Under the pieces are notes generated by a model that did no database searches, was not told the DNA's origin, and saw nothing but the letters and a program-made list of their open reading frames with translations. Positions 36,767-48,095 of a stretch of 64,000 nucleotides of DNA are shown one piece after another. Every line of letters begins with the position of its first letter. Within the stretch, counting starts at the first letter, position 1. This DNA is from Lindgomyces ingoldianus (taxonomy: Eukaryota > Ascomycota > Dothideomycetes > Pleosporales > Lindgomycetaceae), in the NCBI RefSeq assembly GCF_010093535.1, contig NW_022985180.1:1145581-1209580 (forward strand). The letters are read 5' to 3'. The position numbers and the translations under genes were made by a program.

Positions 36767-37302
36767 TTGCCCTTCTTTAGACCTGTGACGAGGGCAGGTC
36801 TGTTGATATTGACTCTTTCTAAAACCGCAAAAATGCTGCAGACTTTAACCCGCGAGCGATGGCAGTGGTGTACAAGTCCCTTTAGTTGTACCCGCCCATC
36901 TGTTGCGTGCGTTGTCAGAAGCGAGTGGATATTGAGTATGTTCAACGACACCCTCTATACTGGGGCTCGAATGCCCAGGTGTGGGACCCTACGCGTTTTC
37001 TGGACGAGAATAACAAGATTAAAACTTCGCTTCTCCAGCCTGCAGCAGCTTGGATGCCTTTTGTTGTTGGGTCTTTGAAATGCCCTTCTGCGAACGGGTA
37101 TTCTGCGCAGCTTGTTGTAGTCATCATCAGCGAAATTTTAAATCAAATACTTCCGGGCCAGGATGGCAAGGATGGACTTTATTGGAGGCTACAAGGTCCA
37201 GAGTGGGATCCCGCTACATCGGCGGAACCCTTAAGGCCTGGCCGAGAGGAGTACGGCACGGTAAAGGCTGTTGTTGAGTGGACAAATACTTTATCTTGTT
37301 AA
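36767..37302 (+). pseudogene. Cytochrome P450 C-terminal remnant
   Basis: The frame 36886-37302 contains RHPLYWGSNAQVWDPTRFL, which fits the P450 segment just before the heme loop. After it comes WMPFVVGSLKCPSANGY, with the F-x-x-G-x-x-x-C spacing of the heme-binding cysteine loop (Cys at about 37081-37083), and about 70 further residues of C-terminal domain. Upstream only about 100 bp of weak similarity is visible, in another frame with a TGA, before the sequence runs into mutated repeat. The N-terminal three quarters are missing. It points away from the three minus-strand genes and may be the lost oxidase of that cluster, truncated by transposon activity. Confidence 0.6.
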
Positions 37303-37731
37303 AGTAACACAATTAGTTTTAAGGTTGTCTGAAAAGTCATATTAGTAGCGGTGAGAGCTAAGGTGGAGCGTTTGCAATTTGGGTGGTCAGCTACCTCGTG
37401 GATAATCTTTTGGACTGCAGAACGTTCCTTAGTAGCCTGAATTACAGCCCTTTCCCAAGTTGTTTCCAATTTACGTGAATACTTTGAACGTAGAACTCAT
37501 ATTGCACAGGTATCAACTAGTTATCCGGCATGCGCCCGTACGGGTGTCTTGCGCCATGGGTTATCAAAGGCGATAGCGTTAGCAAAGTGTGTTAGCTTAT
37601 AAATAACATAATAACACACGCTCAGAATGAAGTCCTTGCGGCATTTTAAGTTATCGAAGCAATGTCGCTCCTTATAGCAGGCATAAAATCGTAGTGGCAA
37701 AGCATATGGGCATACAATCTATAGGACTATC
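37303..37731. other. Intergenic between P450 remnant and NAT gene
   Basis: GC-balanced to mildly AT-rich; contains the 3' flanks of two convergent genes. No RNA gene or repeat recognised. Confidence 0.35.
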
Positions 37732-38733
37732 TCACACTAAATCCTCAGTCTCTTCGAGACCAACAGTGCCGCCACCCATCTGAGCCGCAGTGCCCATAAT
37801 TGCCTGCTGTTCATCCGCGCTAAGCACAATGCCGAAATACTGCTCAAGAGCCCGGACTCGCTCTCTCTCCGATCTAAGCCGTATCTCAACTTTCTCTCCG
37901 CCGCGTTTGCGCCATCTTAGCACGTCATGGTCGAGGGTCACGGACCCATTCACTTCTTCCCCTACTACCTCCTGCCCGGGAGTTTTTGGGAATGTGCCCA
38001 TATCGTCATCTTCATTGGTGGTGAATCGGGCAGCAACTACCTTGTGAGTGAAGAACGTGCGGCGGTTCAATGACGGCTCAAAGTTCATGGCTTCGATATC
38101 CGCCGGGATGAACTCAAGTTCCGCGAAGCAGTATTGGGGCGTCCATTGCTCTTGTGGATTTTTCCGGTAGTGATATATCCACAGGCGTTGTGAAGAGTCC
38201 AGATTCTCGGGTATTCGGTCGTAGACGAGTTTTGCTTGAGCGGGGTAAATTTGCTCCGATACTGTTTCATGCTCAAGAGGCATAGCCCACGATGGTCCCC
38301 GTGGTCCATAGCCGCCATCGAGAAGATATCTTTGAGTCCCGATCGTCACCACGTTCACGTTGTGCGTCCAGCCACCATAGCCATGGCCCCGGAAGATCCT
38401 GGCTCCTAACATGTGCGTATCAAAGCCCAAGCTGTAGAGCACCACATGGAAAAGGTAGTTTGCTTCCATGCAATATCCACCACGTCCGGTATTCTGCGTG
38501 ATTTTCGTAAACAAGTGAGGAACCGAGACATTGATCAGACCGTGCCATGAGTAATGTAGTGTGAGATTCTCCCATGGAACTTTGGCAAGCTGGTGCCTTT
38601 GTACCAGCTGGAGAAAGTCCAGCTTTGACGCATCCGAAGCAAGTGAGATATCATAGGTTCGAGCAGATGGTGGTACGCACAGGCGGTCGAAATATTCGTC
38701 GAGTTGTTGACGCGTAAGCTTCACCCGAGCCAT
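37732..38733 (-). CDS. Arylamine N-acetyltransferase-like enzyme
   Basis: An intact, intronless 333-aa protein of the NAT family, which moves an acyl group from an acyl-CoA to an aromatic amine or hydrazine through a cysteine thioester. The catalytic triad is visible: Cys88 in RGGYCME, His124 in WTHNVNVV and Asp139 in LLDGGYG. The N-terminal PWENL (53-57) is also typical. Length is at the upper end for the family, with a Gly-rich C-terminal tail. No signal peptide, so it is probably cytosolic. It lies 492 bp downstream of the ATP-grasp gene on the same strand. Fungal NATs can use malonyl-CoA and serve in detoxification of plant benzoxazolinones; here the neighbours make either a tailoring role in biosynthesis or detoxification possible. 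Confidence 0.9.
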   Translation of the reverse strand: MARVKLTRQQLDEYFDRLCVPPSARTYDISLASDASKLDFLQLVQRHQLAKVPWENLTLHYSWHGLINVSVPHLFTKITQNTGRGGYCMEANYLFHVVLYSLGFDTHMLGARIFRGHGYGGWTHNVNVVTIGTQRYLLDGGYGPRGPSWAMPLEHETVSEQIYPAQAKLVYDRIPENLDSSQRLWIYHYRKNPQEQWTPQYCFAELEFIPADIEAMNFEPSLNRRTFFTHKVVAARFTTNEDDDMGTFPKTPGQEVVGEEVNGSVTLDHDVLRWRKRGGEKVEIRLRSERERVRALEQYFGIVLSADEQQAIMGTAAQMGGGTVGLEETEDLV

Positions 38734-39225
38734 CGCAGGAAGGTTAACTTTGAGTCTGATTGAGGTGATACAGTGAGGAAGTTGTAGGAGCTCGGCAACT
38801 ATATATCGAGGTGGGGGTCAACAGTGGCCATGACTAACGTGACACGCGGGAGCGCGGGGAAGCGACGGAATCTCATTTGCTGCATATCAACAATACCGCA
38901 GGGCGACATCCCATGGTAGTCATGATTGGTGCAAATCCGCAAATTTCCCAATCTCATCATTTCACCGAGGTGTATATCACACTGCAAGCACTGATTGTAT
39001 AGTCAATTCCAGGTCTCCGGTCCGAGATTCTACTGCGTGGGACATCGGCTGCATATGTGAAGTAAGGTCATACGGAAGTGGTGCATAATGTTCGTTCATA
39101 TATGAAAGGTATGGTCCACCATAACCTGAGCACCCTGGTCTTTCATTGAGCTCCATTTCTACCTGACCGGAGAACCAGAGATCCTGGCTAATACTCACAG
39201 GTGACAGGTAACCGCAGTGACAAGT
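38734..39225. other. Promoter region of the NAT gene
   Basis: 492 bp separate the NAT start from the ATP-grasp stop. A minus-strand ORF at 38977-39198 has no recognised features. No clear regulatory motif was found. Confidence 0.35.
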
Positions 39226-41242
39226 TCAAATAAAACTGTACCTTACGGCGGCGCGAACCTCGTGGGCGATAGCCTGCGCTTCGGCTCGACTAGTGCGAGA
39301 GAAGACATTGACAAGCGCAACGAAAGTGTTTCGGCCAGTGCTTGGATGTGGAACCTTGTCGCCTCTTTTGACCAGGCAATTCGATGAGCTGATATGAGGG
39401 CGCAAGTCTGGTCTGCGTTCCATCAAGTCTGCGCAGACATTGTCCGAATCGAAGATGCCCTGACAAGTGAGGGGGAAGTCGGCGGAAATGAAGACCATGA
39501 TGCCGGTATACTGCGGTCCCGTGCGGAAAGGTTGTGCAAGCGCTCTCATACGTGTATTGTCACGGATGGCAGATAATACGGCCACTCCCCAGTATTCGAC
39601 ACCGTGCGTAGATTCCGGCAGTCGAGAGGCGGCCGAGCCAGGAGGCCTCACATTGATCTCAATGAGGAAGGGTTTGGGTTTTGAATCCTGGGATTGGGTC
39701 ATAGTCCGGGGTGCGAGCCCCGCGATGCCATCGTTGTGAATGTACTCGACGCTAGAATTTTCGATACGTCCTTCTATGTGGAAGACACCATCTCGAAGGC
39801 CTAGCGAGAGCAAGAGTTCCACAAAATACTCGCGTGCCATCTGAAGCTCATTTTCGGGTAAAACTGATGGATAGATGCTATAGAGTTCGTGGAAGCCGCC
39901 GAGGGAGCACGTAGTTGGGCCATTAGGGTCGGCAGACTTGGGTAGGTCATCGCAGACCTCTTCAAAAAGCAGTTCTCCGTCTTGTAGCACAATATTAATA
40001 TCGTATTCGGGGCCGTCGCAGTATGGTTCGATGACCATCTCAGGTCCGTGCCGAGAAGCGCTAATTGCCCTCACGGCCCTTTCAAACTCGTCAGATGTAT
40101 TCACCAGTGATACACCTTCGGAACTCCAGCCTCCACAGGGTTTGACGATTACAGGGTAAGGCAAATGGTGTTTGGAAGGCAGTGCCAAGGCCTCATCGAG
40201 GCTAGACGCATGGTATGCTTCATGTCCAGCGTAGACGCTCGATTCGTATTTGTTGGTGGCAATCCTGAGGGCTTCTGGCGTTGCGGCCGGCAGGCCGAGT
40301 TGGCTAGCGGCGGCTGCGACAGATGGCCAATATGTATCCGCAAAAGTTATGATACCGTCTATGGGCTTGTTGTAGGTCTTCAGACTGGCAACGATTTCTT
40401 CCGTGATCTCGTCCGACTGGGGGTCAGTCAGGTGTAAGGGCAGGAAGGTATCGATGACGGTAGTGTTGTTTTCAAGCCAGTGACCGGGCACCTCGAGGAG
40501 AATCAAACGGATCCCCATTGCGGCCACAGCTCTTCTTATACCAAAGTCGTCGATTTCTAGAAATGCGCCGTTTGCCGTCACAAGCGCAAGTGTCTTCTCC
40601 ACAGGCGTTCCAGGGACTATCCAAGGAAAAGAGAGACGGTTGTCAATTTCCTGGTCAAGGCCTGGTATAAGTACGTCCAGGTCGGTGGACGGCTCGCCTT
40701 TTGCACAGATTCCGGCCGTGGCCACTTTAATGATTTCCGATATGGATAGGGATTGGCCCGTCTTCGTCTCGAAACATTGCAACGGTTTTGCAAAAGATAC
40801 TACCCGATCGACGAGCGCACAGTCCACAAAGCGGAGAGGAACGATATCGGAGCGTGTAATGTATCCCTCCGTTAACGGTATGATGAATCTGATCAATTTC
40901 TGGCCGCCTGGATTTGAGGCGGTCAAAAGAGCCTGTACAAAGAAATCGGACCGGCTATCCGATCCACAAGACGCGGGTGTCCATTGCGTAGGCTCTTGCT
41001 TGCTAATAGAGTAAATTTGGAGCGATTCATCTGCTCTGTCCAGGTGCCGACCTTGGTCAACACTGCTAAAAAGGCAATCGACTGATTCGGCGAGCGTATT
41101 TGGGTGACGCGATACTCCCAGGACTTGAACGTCCACGGTGGCTGCCAAGCCTGTGAAACATTAGTCGCTGGTAGCGGCAAGAGGCCTTGATAGCGTAGCA
41201 CTCACTGCCTTCGGACCAGATCTGGAACGTTGTAGTGGCCAT
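39226..41242 (-). CDS. ATP-grasp carboxylate-amine ligase
   Basis: Two exons give 653 aa. Exon 1 is 41206-41242 (MATTTFQIWSEG). A 55-nt intron follows (41151-41205, donor GTGAGT, CTAAT branch, acceptor CACAG), then exon 2 at 39226-41150. The long open frame alone begins with TTG, so exon 1 is needed for an ATG. The ATP-grasp core is clear: a lysine-bearing strand PVIVKPCGG with the glycine/serine loop WSSEGV (about 345-359), EPYCDGPEYDINIV (387-400), GVFHIEGR (467-474) and the metal-binding LIEINVRPPG (508-517). The N-terminal 250 residues form the pre-grasp region. Such enzymes activate a carboxylate as acyl-phosphate and join it to an amine, as in carnosine synthase and L-amino acid ligases. 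Substrates cannot be told from sequence. It lies between NAT and ABC genes on one strand, suggesting one pathway. Confidence 0.88.
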
Positions 41243-41711
41243 ATTCCAATACGCGCGCTGAAATCAAAGACTGGAGGCTTTAGGAAGCCGGCGACGAAGC
41301 AGCAAGGCGGCGCCTTTTGAATTAAGCTCGAGCCCCGCACTACCTAGGTAGGAAAAGATTGCACTCGCTTGCTGACGGGCAGGAGCCGAAGCGCCGCTGA
41401 CCTGATGCGGACAAGATATGGCCCGTACTAGGCACCATCAGTGGCTTCGACCCCAGCTCCATATGTTTTCCAATTACATGTGAATGTCACGAAAATTCTG
41501 GGTCACTGTGGGACCATTCTCCAGGCGATGCTACATTGTCTTACTGTACAATCAATGATCTGGACGTAGTTGGCCCGGGAGACCCGACCAGTTACGTCTC
41601 GTTATAGATTCTCGCATTCATCTCTCTGAAAGTTTCCAGTGTGAAAAATTACATGGCGAGATGACCAGATTCTCCCGTCACGAACTTTTCCGTAGATTAT
41701 AATACAAGTAA
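41243..41711. other. Intergenic between ATP-grasp and ABC genes
   Basis: About 470 bp holding the promoter of the ATP-grasp gene and the 3' end of the ABC gene. No convincing factor site; no ORF of interest. Confidence 0.35.
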
Positions 41712-44700
41712 TCAAGCAAGATCCTGCAGCTGTGCCATATTCCAGAACAATCCCCTCTTAGCCATGAGCTCCGCGGGGCTGCCCAATTCAGCCAACTTCC
41801 CCTTATCCATGACCCCAATTATGTCTGCATTCATGACTGTTTTAAGGCGGTGAGCGACCATGACAGTCGTCCGTTGTTTGCGAAGCGCATCGATGGCCCG
41901 CTGTACTACAGCCTCGGATTCGCTGTCCAACGCCGAAGTGGCTTCATCAAGTAATAGGATCTTGGGATCGCGCAGCAACGCGCGTGCCAAAGCAAGGCGT
42001 TGCTTCTGTCCGCCGCTAAGCATCCGCCCGCTGGTTCCTAGGTGGGTTGATAGCCCTTCACTGCATAGGTGGCGGCGTGCCAGTCAGACAGTTGATTAGA
42101 GCGGAACAGGGATGTTGACTTACGGGAGGGAGTCTACGAAGTCCATGAGGTTGGTTTGCCGACATACGTCTAGAATTCGAGCATCGTCCACTACTTCGTC
42201 AACCAGACCCACGGCGATATTTTCCCGCAGAGACCCCGAAAATATGATCGCGTCCTGACTGACAAGAGCAATGGCTGATCGATAACGTCGGATGTCCATA
42301 TCGCGGATGTCGGCCCCACCGATGGTGATCTGGCCTTGTTCCTGCTGGTAGAATCGAGCGAGGAGCGAAATACAGGTACTCTTCCCACTTCCGCTTTGTC
42401 CCACCAGCGCAAGTGTTCGACCGGCAGGGACGCGTATGGTGAAATCTTCTAGGGCATGCTGTGTTGGTCTGGTAGGATATCTAAATGAAACTTTGCGGAA
42501 ATCGATGTGGCACTCCGCGTAACTTTCGGGCAAACCATTTCCTGGAACTTGAGCTTTTTCCGAAGTTGATTCGTGCTCGGCCTGGTTCCCCTTCAGTATT
42601 TTTTCAATGTCTTGTGCGCTGTGAGCCGCCTTTCCCATATCTGGTGCAAAGTTGAAGACAGATCCGGCGATTTGCGCCCCGGAGACCAGACTAATAATGC
42701 ATACGTAAACTTGGAAGTCGGAGTATTCGCCGGCGGCAATGAGGGTCCCACCAAACCAGAATGCCAAAGCTGCGCAAAGGTATACAACGGACTGTGAAGC
42801 GGCGTATAGAACTGAAGCGGAGAGGATGGGGCGCCAGGAGTCCATGGCCTGGGCGATGAGAAAGTTGTCGTAAAGCGCCATGGCCTGTGTCTCCATGCCC
42901 AACGAAGCAACGGCACGTACGGATCGAACAAGCTCCCCAGCATATATTGCTGCACGGAAGCCACTCTGCCTTGACCTAGCGTCAAATGACGCCAGGACTT
43001 GTAGCCTGAGCCAGCCACATGCAACGACGATCGGGATTGTCGCTGTGCACACTAGAGCCAGCTTCCAGCCAATGATCACTGAAACAACAATGCCTCCAAC
43101 GATAGTGGCCATGAACGTCATTATGCCGCCGATAACTGGACCACCCATGCCTGCAAGGTCGTCAATGCCTTTGGACAAAACACCCGCGAGCGCGCTCGGT
43201 GAGCTTTCCGGCCTGTCGAAAAACGCCACGTCCATCTGCATGATGCGCTCACAACATCGTTCTCGAATCCTTTGGCATAGATTCTGTGTCGCTCTAGACA
43301 GTGTCACGCAGACCACCATCCAGAAGACCAGCCCGGCCCCGGCGAGAAGCAGAAAAAGACCGCAATAAAGATTGGTACGACGTCGAAGCTCTCCGTATCG
43401 GTTTGAAGGCAGTGATACGGTAGGTATAAGCTCGGCCGTCAGTACGGATTGTCTGGTAAAAGAATCAGTTTTTGTCTCTAGAGGCATGAACAGGGTGGTA
43501 AGGAGTCATACGCAGGTATCATTAAGCCACCGAGTACGGCACATACAAGACCGACGAGTAGCATTTTCCAATCTCCTCGGCTCATGGAAAGCATAAACAA
43601 GATTGATCTCCTCTTGTTTGCATGACTCGGCTCATCAGGATCCAGGTTTGACTCAGCGATTTTGAGCGATGCAGCCTTCATGGTTTCCTCGTGTGCTCCT
43701 TGAAGGGCTTGCACCTCTGTCGAATCGATTTTCTCATCAGTAAGTGACGGTAGGGCTACGTCAGAACTTTCGTCCTTAATCCGCTGCTGTTCTATCAAAT
43801 CTGCGTATAATCCATTCCAAAACATGAGCTCGGCATGCGTCCCCTGCTCCGCAACGCTTCCTTCGGCCATGACCACAATGTGGTCGGCGTTAGTGATTGT
43901 CGACAGCCTGTGTGCAATGACAATGATCGTGCATTGCTCCGCTGCAGCATCTATGGCGGCCTGAACGGCCTTTTCGGAAAAGGAATCCAGCGCAGAGGTT
44001 GCCTCGTCAAAAAGGAGGATCTTGGGATCACGAACTAAGGCACGAGCAATGGCCAGCCGCTGTCGCTGGCCACCGGAGAATTGTAGACCTCGCTCGCCTA
44101 CTCGCGTATGATATCCTTCGGGCAAACTTTGGATGAACTCGTGCACTTGGCCCTTTTTCGCGGCTTCCACTGCCTTGTCATGCAGCACAGAACCGGTGGT
44201 GGAGCAGCCGTAGCAGATATTTTCCATGACCGTCGCGTCAAAAAGAACGAGGTCTTGGTCCACCAACCCTATCTGCTGACGTAGCCAATGCAGATTAAGC
44301 GTTTGAATGTCTCGACCATCGAGCATGAGCCTCCCGTTGGTAGGTTCGTAAAACCTTTCAAGCAAGGCAAAGATACTGCTCTTACCTCCTCCCGAAGGGC
44401 CAACTATCGCTGTTTTCTTACCCGCTGGGATCGTCATAGAAACATTTTTGAGGACTTTGACTCTATCCCGAGAAGGATAGATGAGGTCGACTTGATCTAA
44501 TTTTATTTCACCACGCACGATACTGGGCTTTTCACCCTGTTCGGCAAGAGGATCCTGAGAGGACCGTCGGCCGATAGTATCCAGAAGAACGGAGGAGATG
44601 GCGACGCCCATAGTCAGCGCCTGGACAGAGGGCGCGATGCGTATCAGGGCAAAAATACCAATGATGACGGCGAGCACCGTCGTCACTATACTCCCTGAAG

Positions 44701-45749
44701 ACACGTCTCCCTTCATCGTGTAGATGGATCCCGCCCAAAAAGCGATGGCGTAGATGAGGCATGGTAGCGTGTTCATGGTTGCGATCAGCCCGGACGAGAT
44801 ATTCTGGCCTTTGCGCTCCTCCAACGCAGCTTCTGTCAGTGCAGCAGAGTAACGACGGTATATGAGGGGCTGCATTCCGAAGGTCAAGACCTGGCGGATG
44901 GCACCAAAGGCCTCCCCTACCATGCCACTGGCGTGGCTGAACAGTGTGCGAGATGCCTTCTGATGTCGAACCGCCTGTTCGCCGCATAGATATGCCAGGA
45001 CAAGCATGAACACAAAGAAAGGTGTGAGGATCAGAGCCGTTTTCCAGTACATGACGAACATGACGACAAAGGCAGCACAAAAGGTAGCGATGGCAGTAAG
45101 CAGGATGGCCAACTTGCTGGTAATGGCCTCTTGCAGGATCCCCATATCGGACATGATGCGATTGGAGACCTCGCCGGGGTCGAGAATGTCAAAGAAAGCC
45201 ATGTTTTGACGCAGGACAGCAGATAGATAGGTGGTCCTCAACGCTCGGGTGATGCGCTCACCGCTCCAGAAGAAACCGACGGTGGCCAGGAAGCTGAAGA
45301 TGAAGAGCCCAATTGCGAGGTAGACATAGTAGACGGCGAAGATGGCGACTTTGCTCCGTAGCTGGGCTTCGCTCACCGAGCCCTTGCTAAAATCCTCGAA
45401 GACGCCCACGAACAGGCCATAGATGACCTTTGTATCGCGCACCAAGGTTAGCAAGCAGACAAAGACGGGCGTTATGTTCAGGACGAGAATTCGGGCAACG
45501 TACCGGGACCAACGGGTTCACCGCGCCTGCGACGACGGCACATATGGCGGCAACGCCTAGCACAACTCTATCGGTCGTGTTCGCATACTGCTGAATGGTA
45601 GGCTTGGCGACGCTTTCACCCTCGAGACGGGGGAGCCCATGCAGCTGCCGGTCGAGAATGGCTCGTTCGTCACCTCGCACCGCCACGACGCCTTCTCGCT
45701 CTGGCGCTGGCGCTGGCGCTGGAGCTGGAGCTGGCGACGGTGTTGTCAT
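41712..45749 (-). CDS. ABCB-type full-length multidrug exporter (4 exons)
   Basis: Exons are 45504-45749, 43512-45427, 42124-43452 and 41712-42060. Introns are 76, 59 and 63 nt (donors GTACGT, GTATGA, GTAAGT). The 3840-nt CDS encodes 1279 aa in TM-NBD-TM-NBD order, the normal length for P-glycoprotein-like transporters. NBD1 has Walker A GPSGGGKSS (425-433), signature FSGGQ (532-536), Walker B ILLFDEATSALD (552-563) and H-loop IAHRLST. NBD2 has GQSGSGKST (1072-1080), LSGGQ (1178-1182), ILLLDEATSALD and VAHRLKT. All catalytic residues are present; the first signature has F for L. The N-terminus carries a PAPAPA repeat (residues 5-16) encoded by short tandem DNA repeats. The ATG at 45749 is preferred over an upstream TTG in the same frame. 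It probably exports the product of the adjacent enzymes, or a toxic substrate, across the plasma membrane. Confidence 0.92.
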
Positions 45750-46535
45750 ATCGTATCCGACTGGGTGCAACAGGAGGTGTTGCTGCTGTAATTTCTAGGA
45801 GAAAGAACGTTAGAGGTGTCGTTTCTCGGTTTCGGCCTGTTGTGGGTGAAAGGCGGCGAAGTGTTTGAGGCACAGTGTTTGCTAGTCTAGTAATAACCAA
45901 CCCCCCTGTCTTGGCCCGAGTAACAGGGCACGTTCCCGGATCACGTGCCGTGAGGGGTCACGTGTCGTGAGGGGTCCTCCGCAGGAGGGTCTAGTCGCCC
46001 GTGTAATTTTTGGTAGCTTAGGGGCCTAGATTTGTATAGGAAAATCCACCTTCTTCTAACTTTAACGCGACCTAATATCTCTCTATTGCTTCTATTGCCT
46101 AGCTTAGCGCAAGAATAAACTAATTTATTTAATTCTATGTTAATTAGTATACTTTTTAGCAAAACTGCACTATAGGTTGTAGAGATAACCCTGTGTTTAA
46201 TTAATTACCTTAGGGGCCTAGCGTTTGTGCAATAGATCCTCTTACACCTCTAGCAACTTAACTATATAAGAACAGTAATATAGCTGCGCGTGTTGCCTTA
46301 ATTCTTATATATATATATAAAGTATAATAAACTCTTTATAAATTTATTAGCTTTTTACACTTATAAATTATATACATAGCTAGTTATAGTATTTAAATTT
46401 ATTCTAGTAATGTTAGAGAGTTTAGCTAAAAGTCTCTCTTACCTAGACTTATGTTTTATATGCGTAGGTAGTTATTATATTTATAATTACACTTTAGCTA
46501 GATATCTCTTTAGCATATTTCTTTACTTTATGCTA
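45750..46535. other. ABC promoter passing into RIP-mutated sequence
   Basis: GC-balanced to about 45980, then AT-rich. The sequence TTAGGGGCCTAG occurs at about 46019 and again at about 46211, so the mutated part probably contains repeated elements. No gene. Confidence 0.45.
45941..45974. promoter_or_regulatory. Two direct 17-bp repeats with CACGTG-type cores upstream of the ABC gene
   Basis: TCACGTGCCGTGAGGGG at 45941-45957 is followed immediately by TCACGTGTCGTGAGGGG at 45958-45974. CACGTG is the palindromic E-box bound by bHLH factors. The pair lies 192-225 bp upstream of the ABC start codon. A role in its control is inferred from position only. Confidence 0.45.
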
Positions 46536-46898
46536 ACGTACTTCACGGGCGAGTAGCTTACACACCTGAGTTGCTTACTTTTGCTAAGACTCTACCCTAA
46601 CAAACTCTATTATAGCCTATAACAACCCGCTCTAGCACTATCTAGTACAGTACAGCCTAGAATATTATTTAGATACTACTTTTACTTCTTACTTACACAT
46701 TTGCGTGTTATGCCTAGTCTAATTACACTATCTGCAGCGTCTTTAGAATAGCTTACCTACTTTAGCTTACACCTGCTTCTTTACTTTCTTCCTATTACTG
46801 CGCGCTTTAAACTCCTTTAAAGCTGTTAAGCGTAGGCTTTTCTAAATTATTAAGGTCTTTTTTACTTTAATCTGCTTTCTTTTATATAATTTATATTA
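46536..46898. mobile_element. Fot1/pogo-like fragment 1
   Basis: It starts at a TA with ACGTACTTCACGGGCGAG, the terminus of the fold-back family at 22618. Subterminal sequence corresponds to the transposase 3' part. It is cut at 46898 by the next insertion. Confidence 0.6.
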
Positions 46899-47513
46899 AC
46901 GTACCTAACAGGTTGGCTAGCTACACAGGTTAGCTAGCTACTTTTGCTAAGCCCCTACTAAAACTACACTATTCTAGCGCAAAACAGCCTACTTTAGCCC
47001 TATATAGAGTAATACAACATAAGATATTATTTAAAGTCTACTTTTACTACTTTTTTACACATATGTAAGTTATACCTAGTTTAATTACACTACTTATATT
47101 TCTTTTAACTTAGCTTACTTCCTTTAGCGCGCACTTGTGTCTTTAGCTTCTTTCTATTACTACGCGCTTTAAACTCTTTTAAAGCAGTTAGACAAGCTCT
47201 ATTCTTAACTATTAAAGTCTTTTTTACTTAAATCTACTTTCTTTTATGCAATCTACATTACATAGTAGCCTTATTTACTACTTAAAGCTCTATAATCTTC
47301 TTTTACGCTAACACTAGCTTATGTGTAATAATTACTGCCCTTTTTAAAACCTTTTTAAAAGCCTCTACTATAGACATTAGTAAGCTATTTATATACCTCT
47401 AAATTTTTACTTTTATAAGCATTAATTATAACTTAAATTTAAAAGTATTACTTAAAGTTTACAACTGCTAGAGCTTATTATTAACAAGTAGTAGTAGTAA
47501 TAAAGTATGTAAC
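46899..47513. mobile_element. Fot1/pogo-like fragment 2
   Basis: It starts after TA with ACGTACCTAACAGG. Over some 600 bp it matches the reverse complement of the right end of the element at 28283-36046, including the stretch with CTAGCGCAAAACAGCC. It is interrupted at 47514 by the Gypsy-4 LTR. Confidence 0.65.
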
Positions 47514-48095
47514 TGTTACAGCTAACAGACAGACTGTAATAACCTAATTAGCTGTCCTACACAGCCTAAGCAACGTTAGATAGAAGACGCTTAGCTCCAC
47601 GTTGAACAAATCACGTGACAGGACAGATGAGGAATGGCTTTAGCTTTTAGACAAAAGCCTAACAGAATGCACTATCTAATAAAACCGCAGGCCTTGCAGG
47701 CTTGCAGGCTATGCAGGCTATGCAGACAGCAAGCATGTAAACCCTATGTATATAGCTCTAATCACAGCTATAGTTAGAAGAGCTGTGATTACTATTTAGT
47801 CTTTACTTATTTAATAGACTAAGAGGCATTAAAACCTTTATAATAAGAACATTACTGCCTTGTATATCTTGCACTATATATACCTTCTTTCTTATTCTTT
47901 TAGATTAGGTTTGCTAGCTCCCTATACAGCCGCTAGGCTAAACTACAACCTGCCTTCTTTACCCTGCCTATCCTACACTCTGCTTAACAGACTGTACACC
48001 TAATCTAGCTAAGTCCTTCCCCTTTTCTCTATTAACATACTATAGGCTGTAGTGCTTCTAAAAAACACTATTTTAGCAGAGCAAGGATTATAACA
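47514..48095 (+). repeat. Gypsy-4 5' LTR (582 bp)
   Basis: Partly RIP-mutated. It contains a short GC-richer stretch with repeats of GCAGGCT/TGCAGGC at about 47690-47725. Shared landmarks with Gypsy-1/2 LTRs (in reverse complement) are TGTACAGTC and TATATATAGTGCAAGATATA. Confidence 0.7.

Noticed and set aside
37732..45749. Reading the cluster as a bacterial-type operon
   Set aside because: Genes have spliceosomal introns and 470-490 bp spacers, so each probably has its own promoter.
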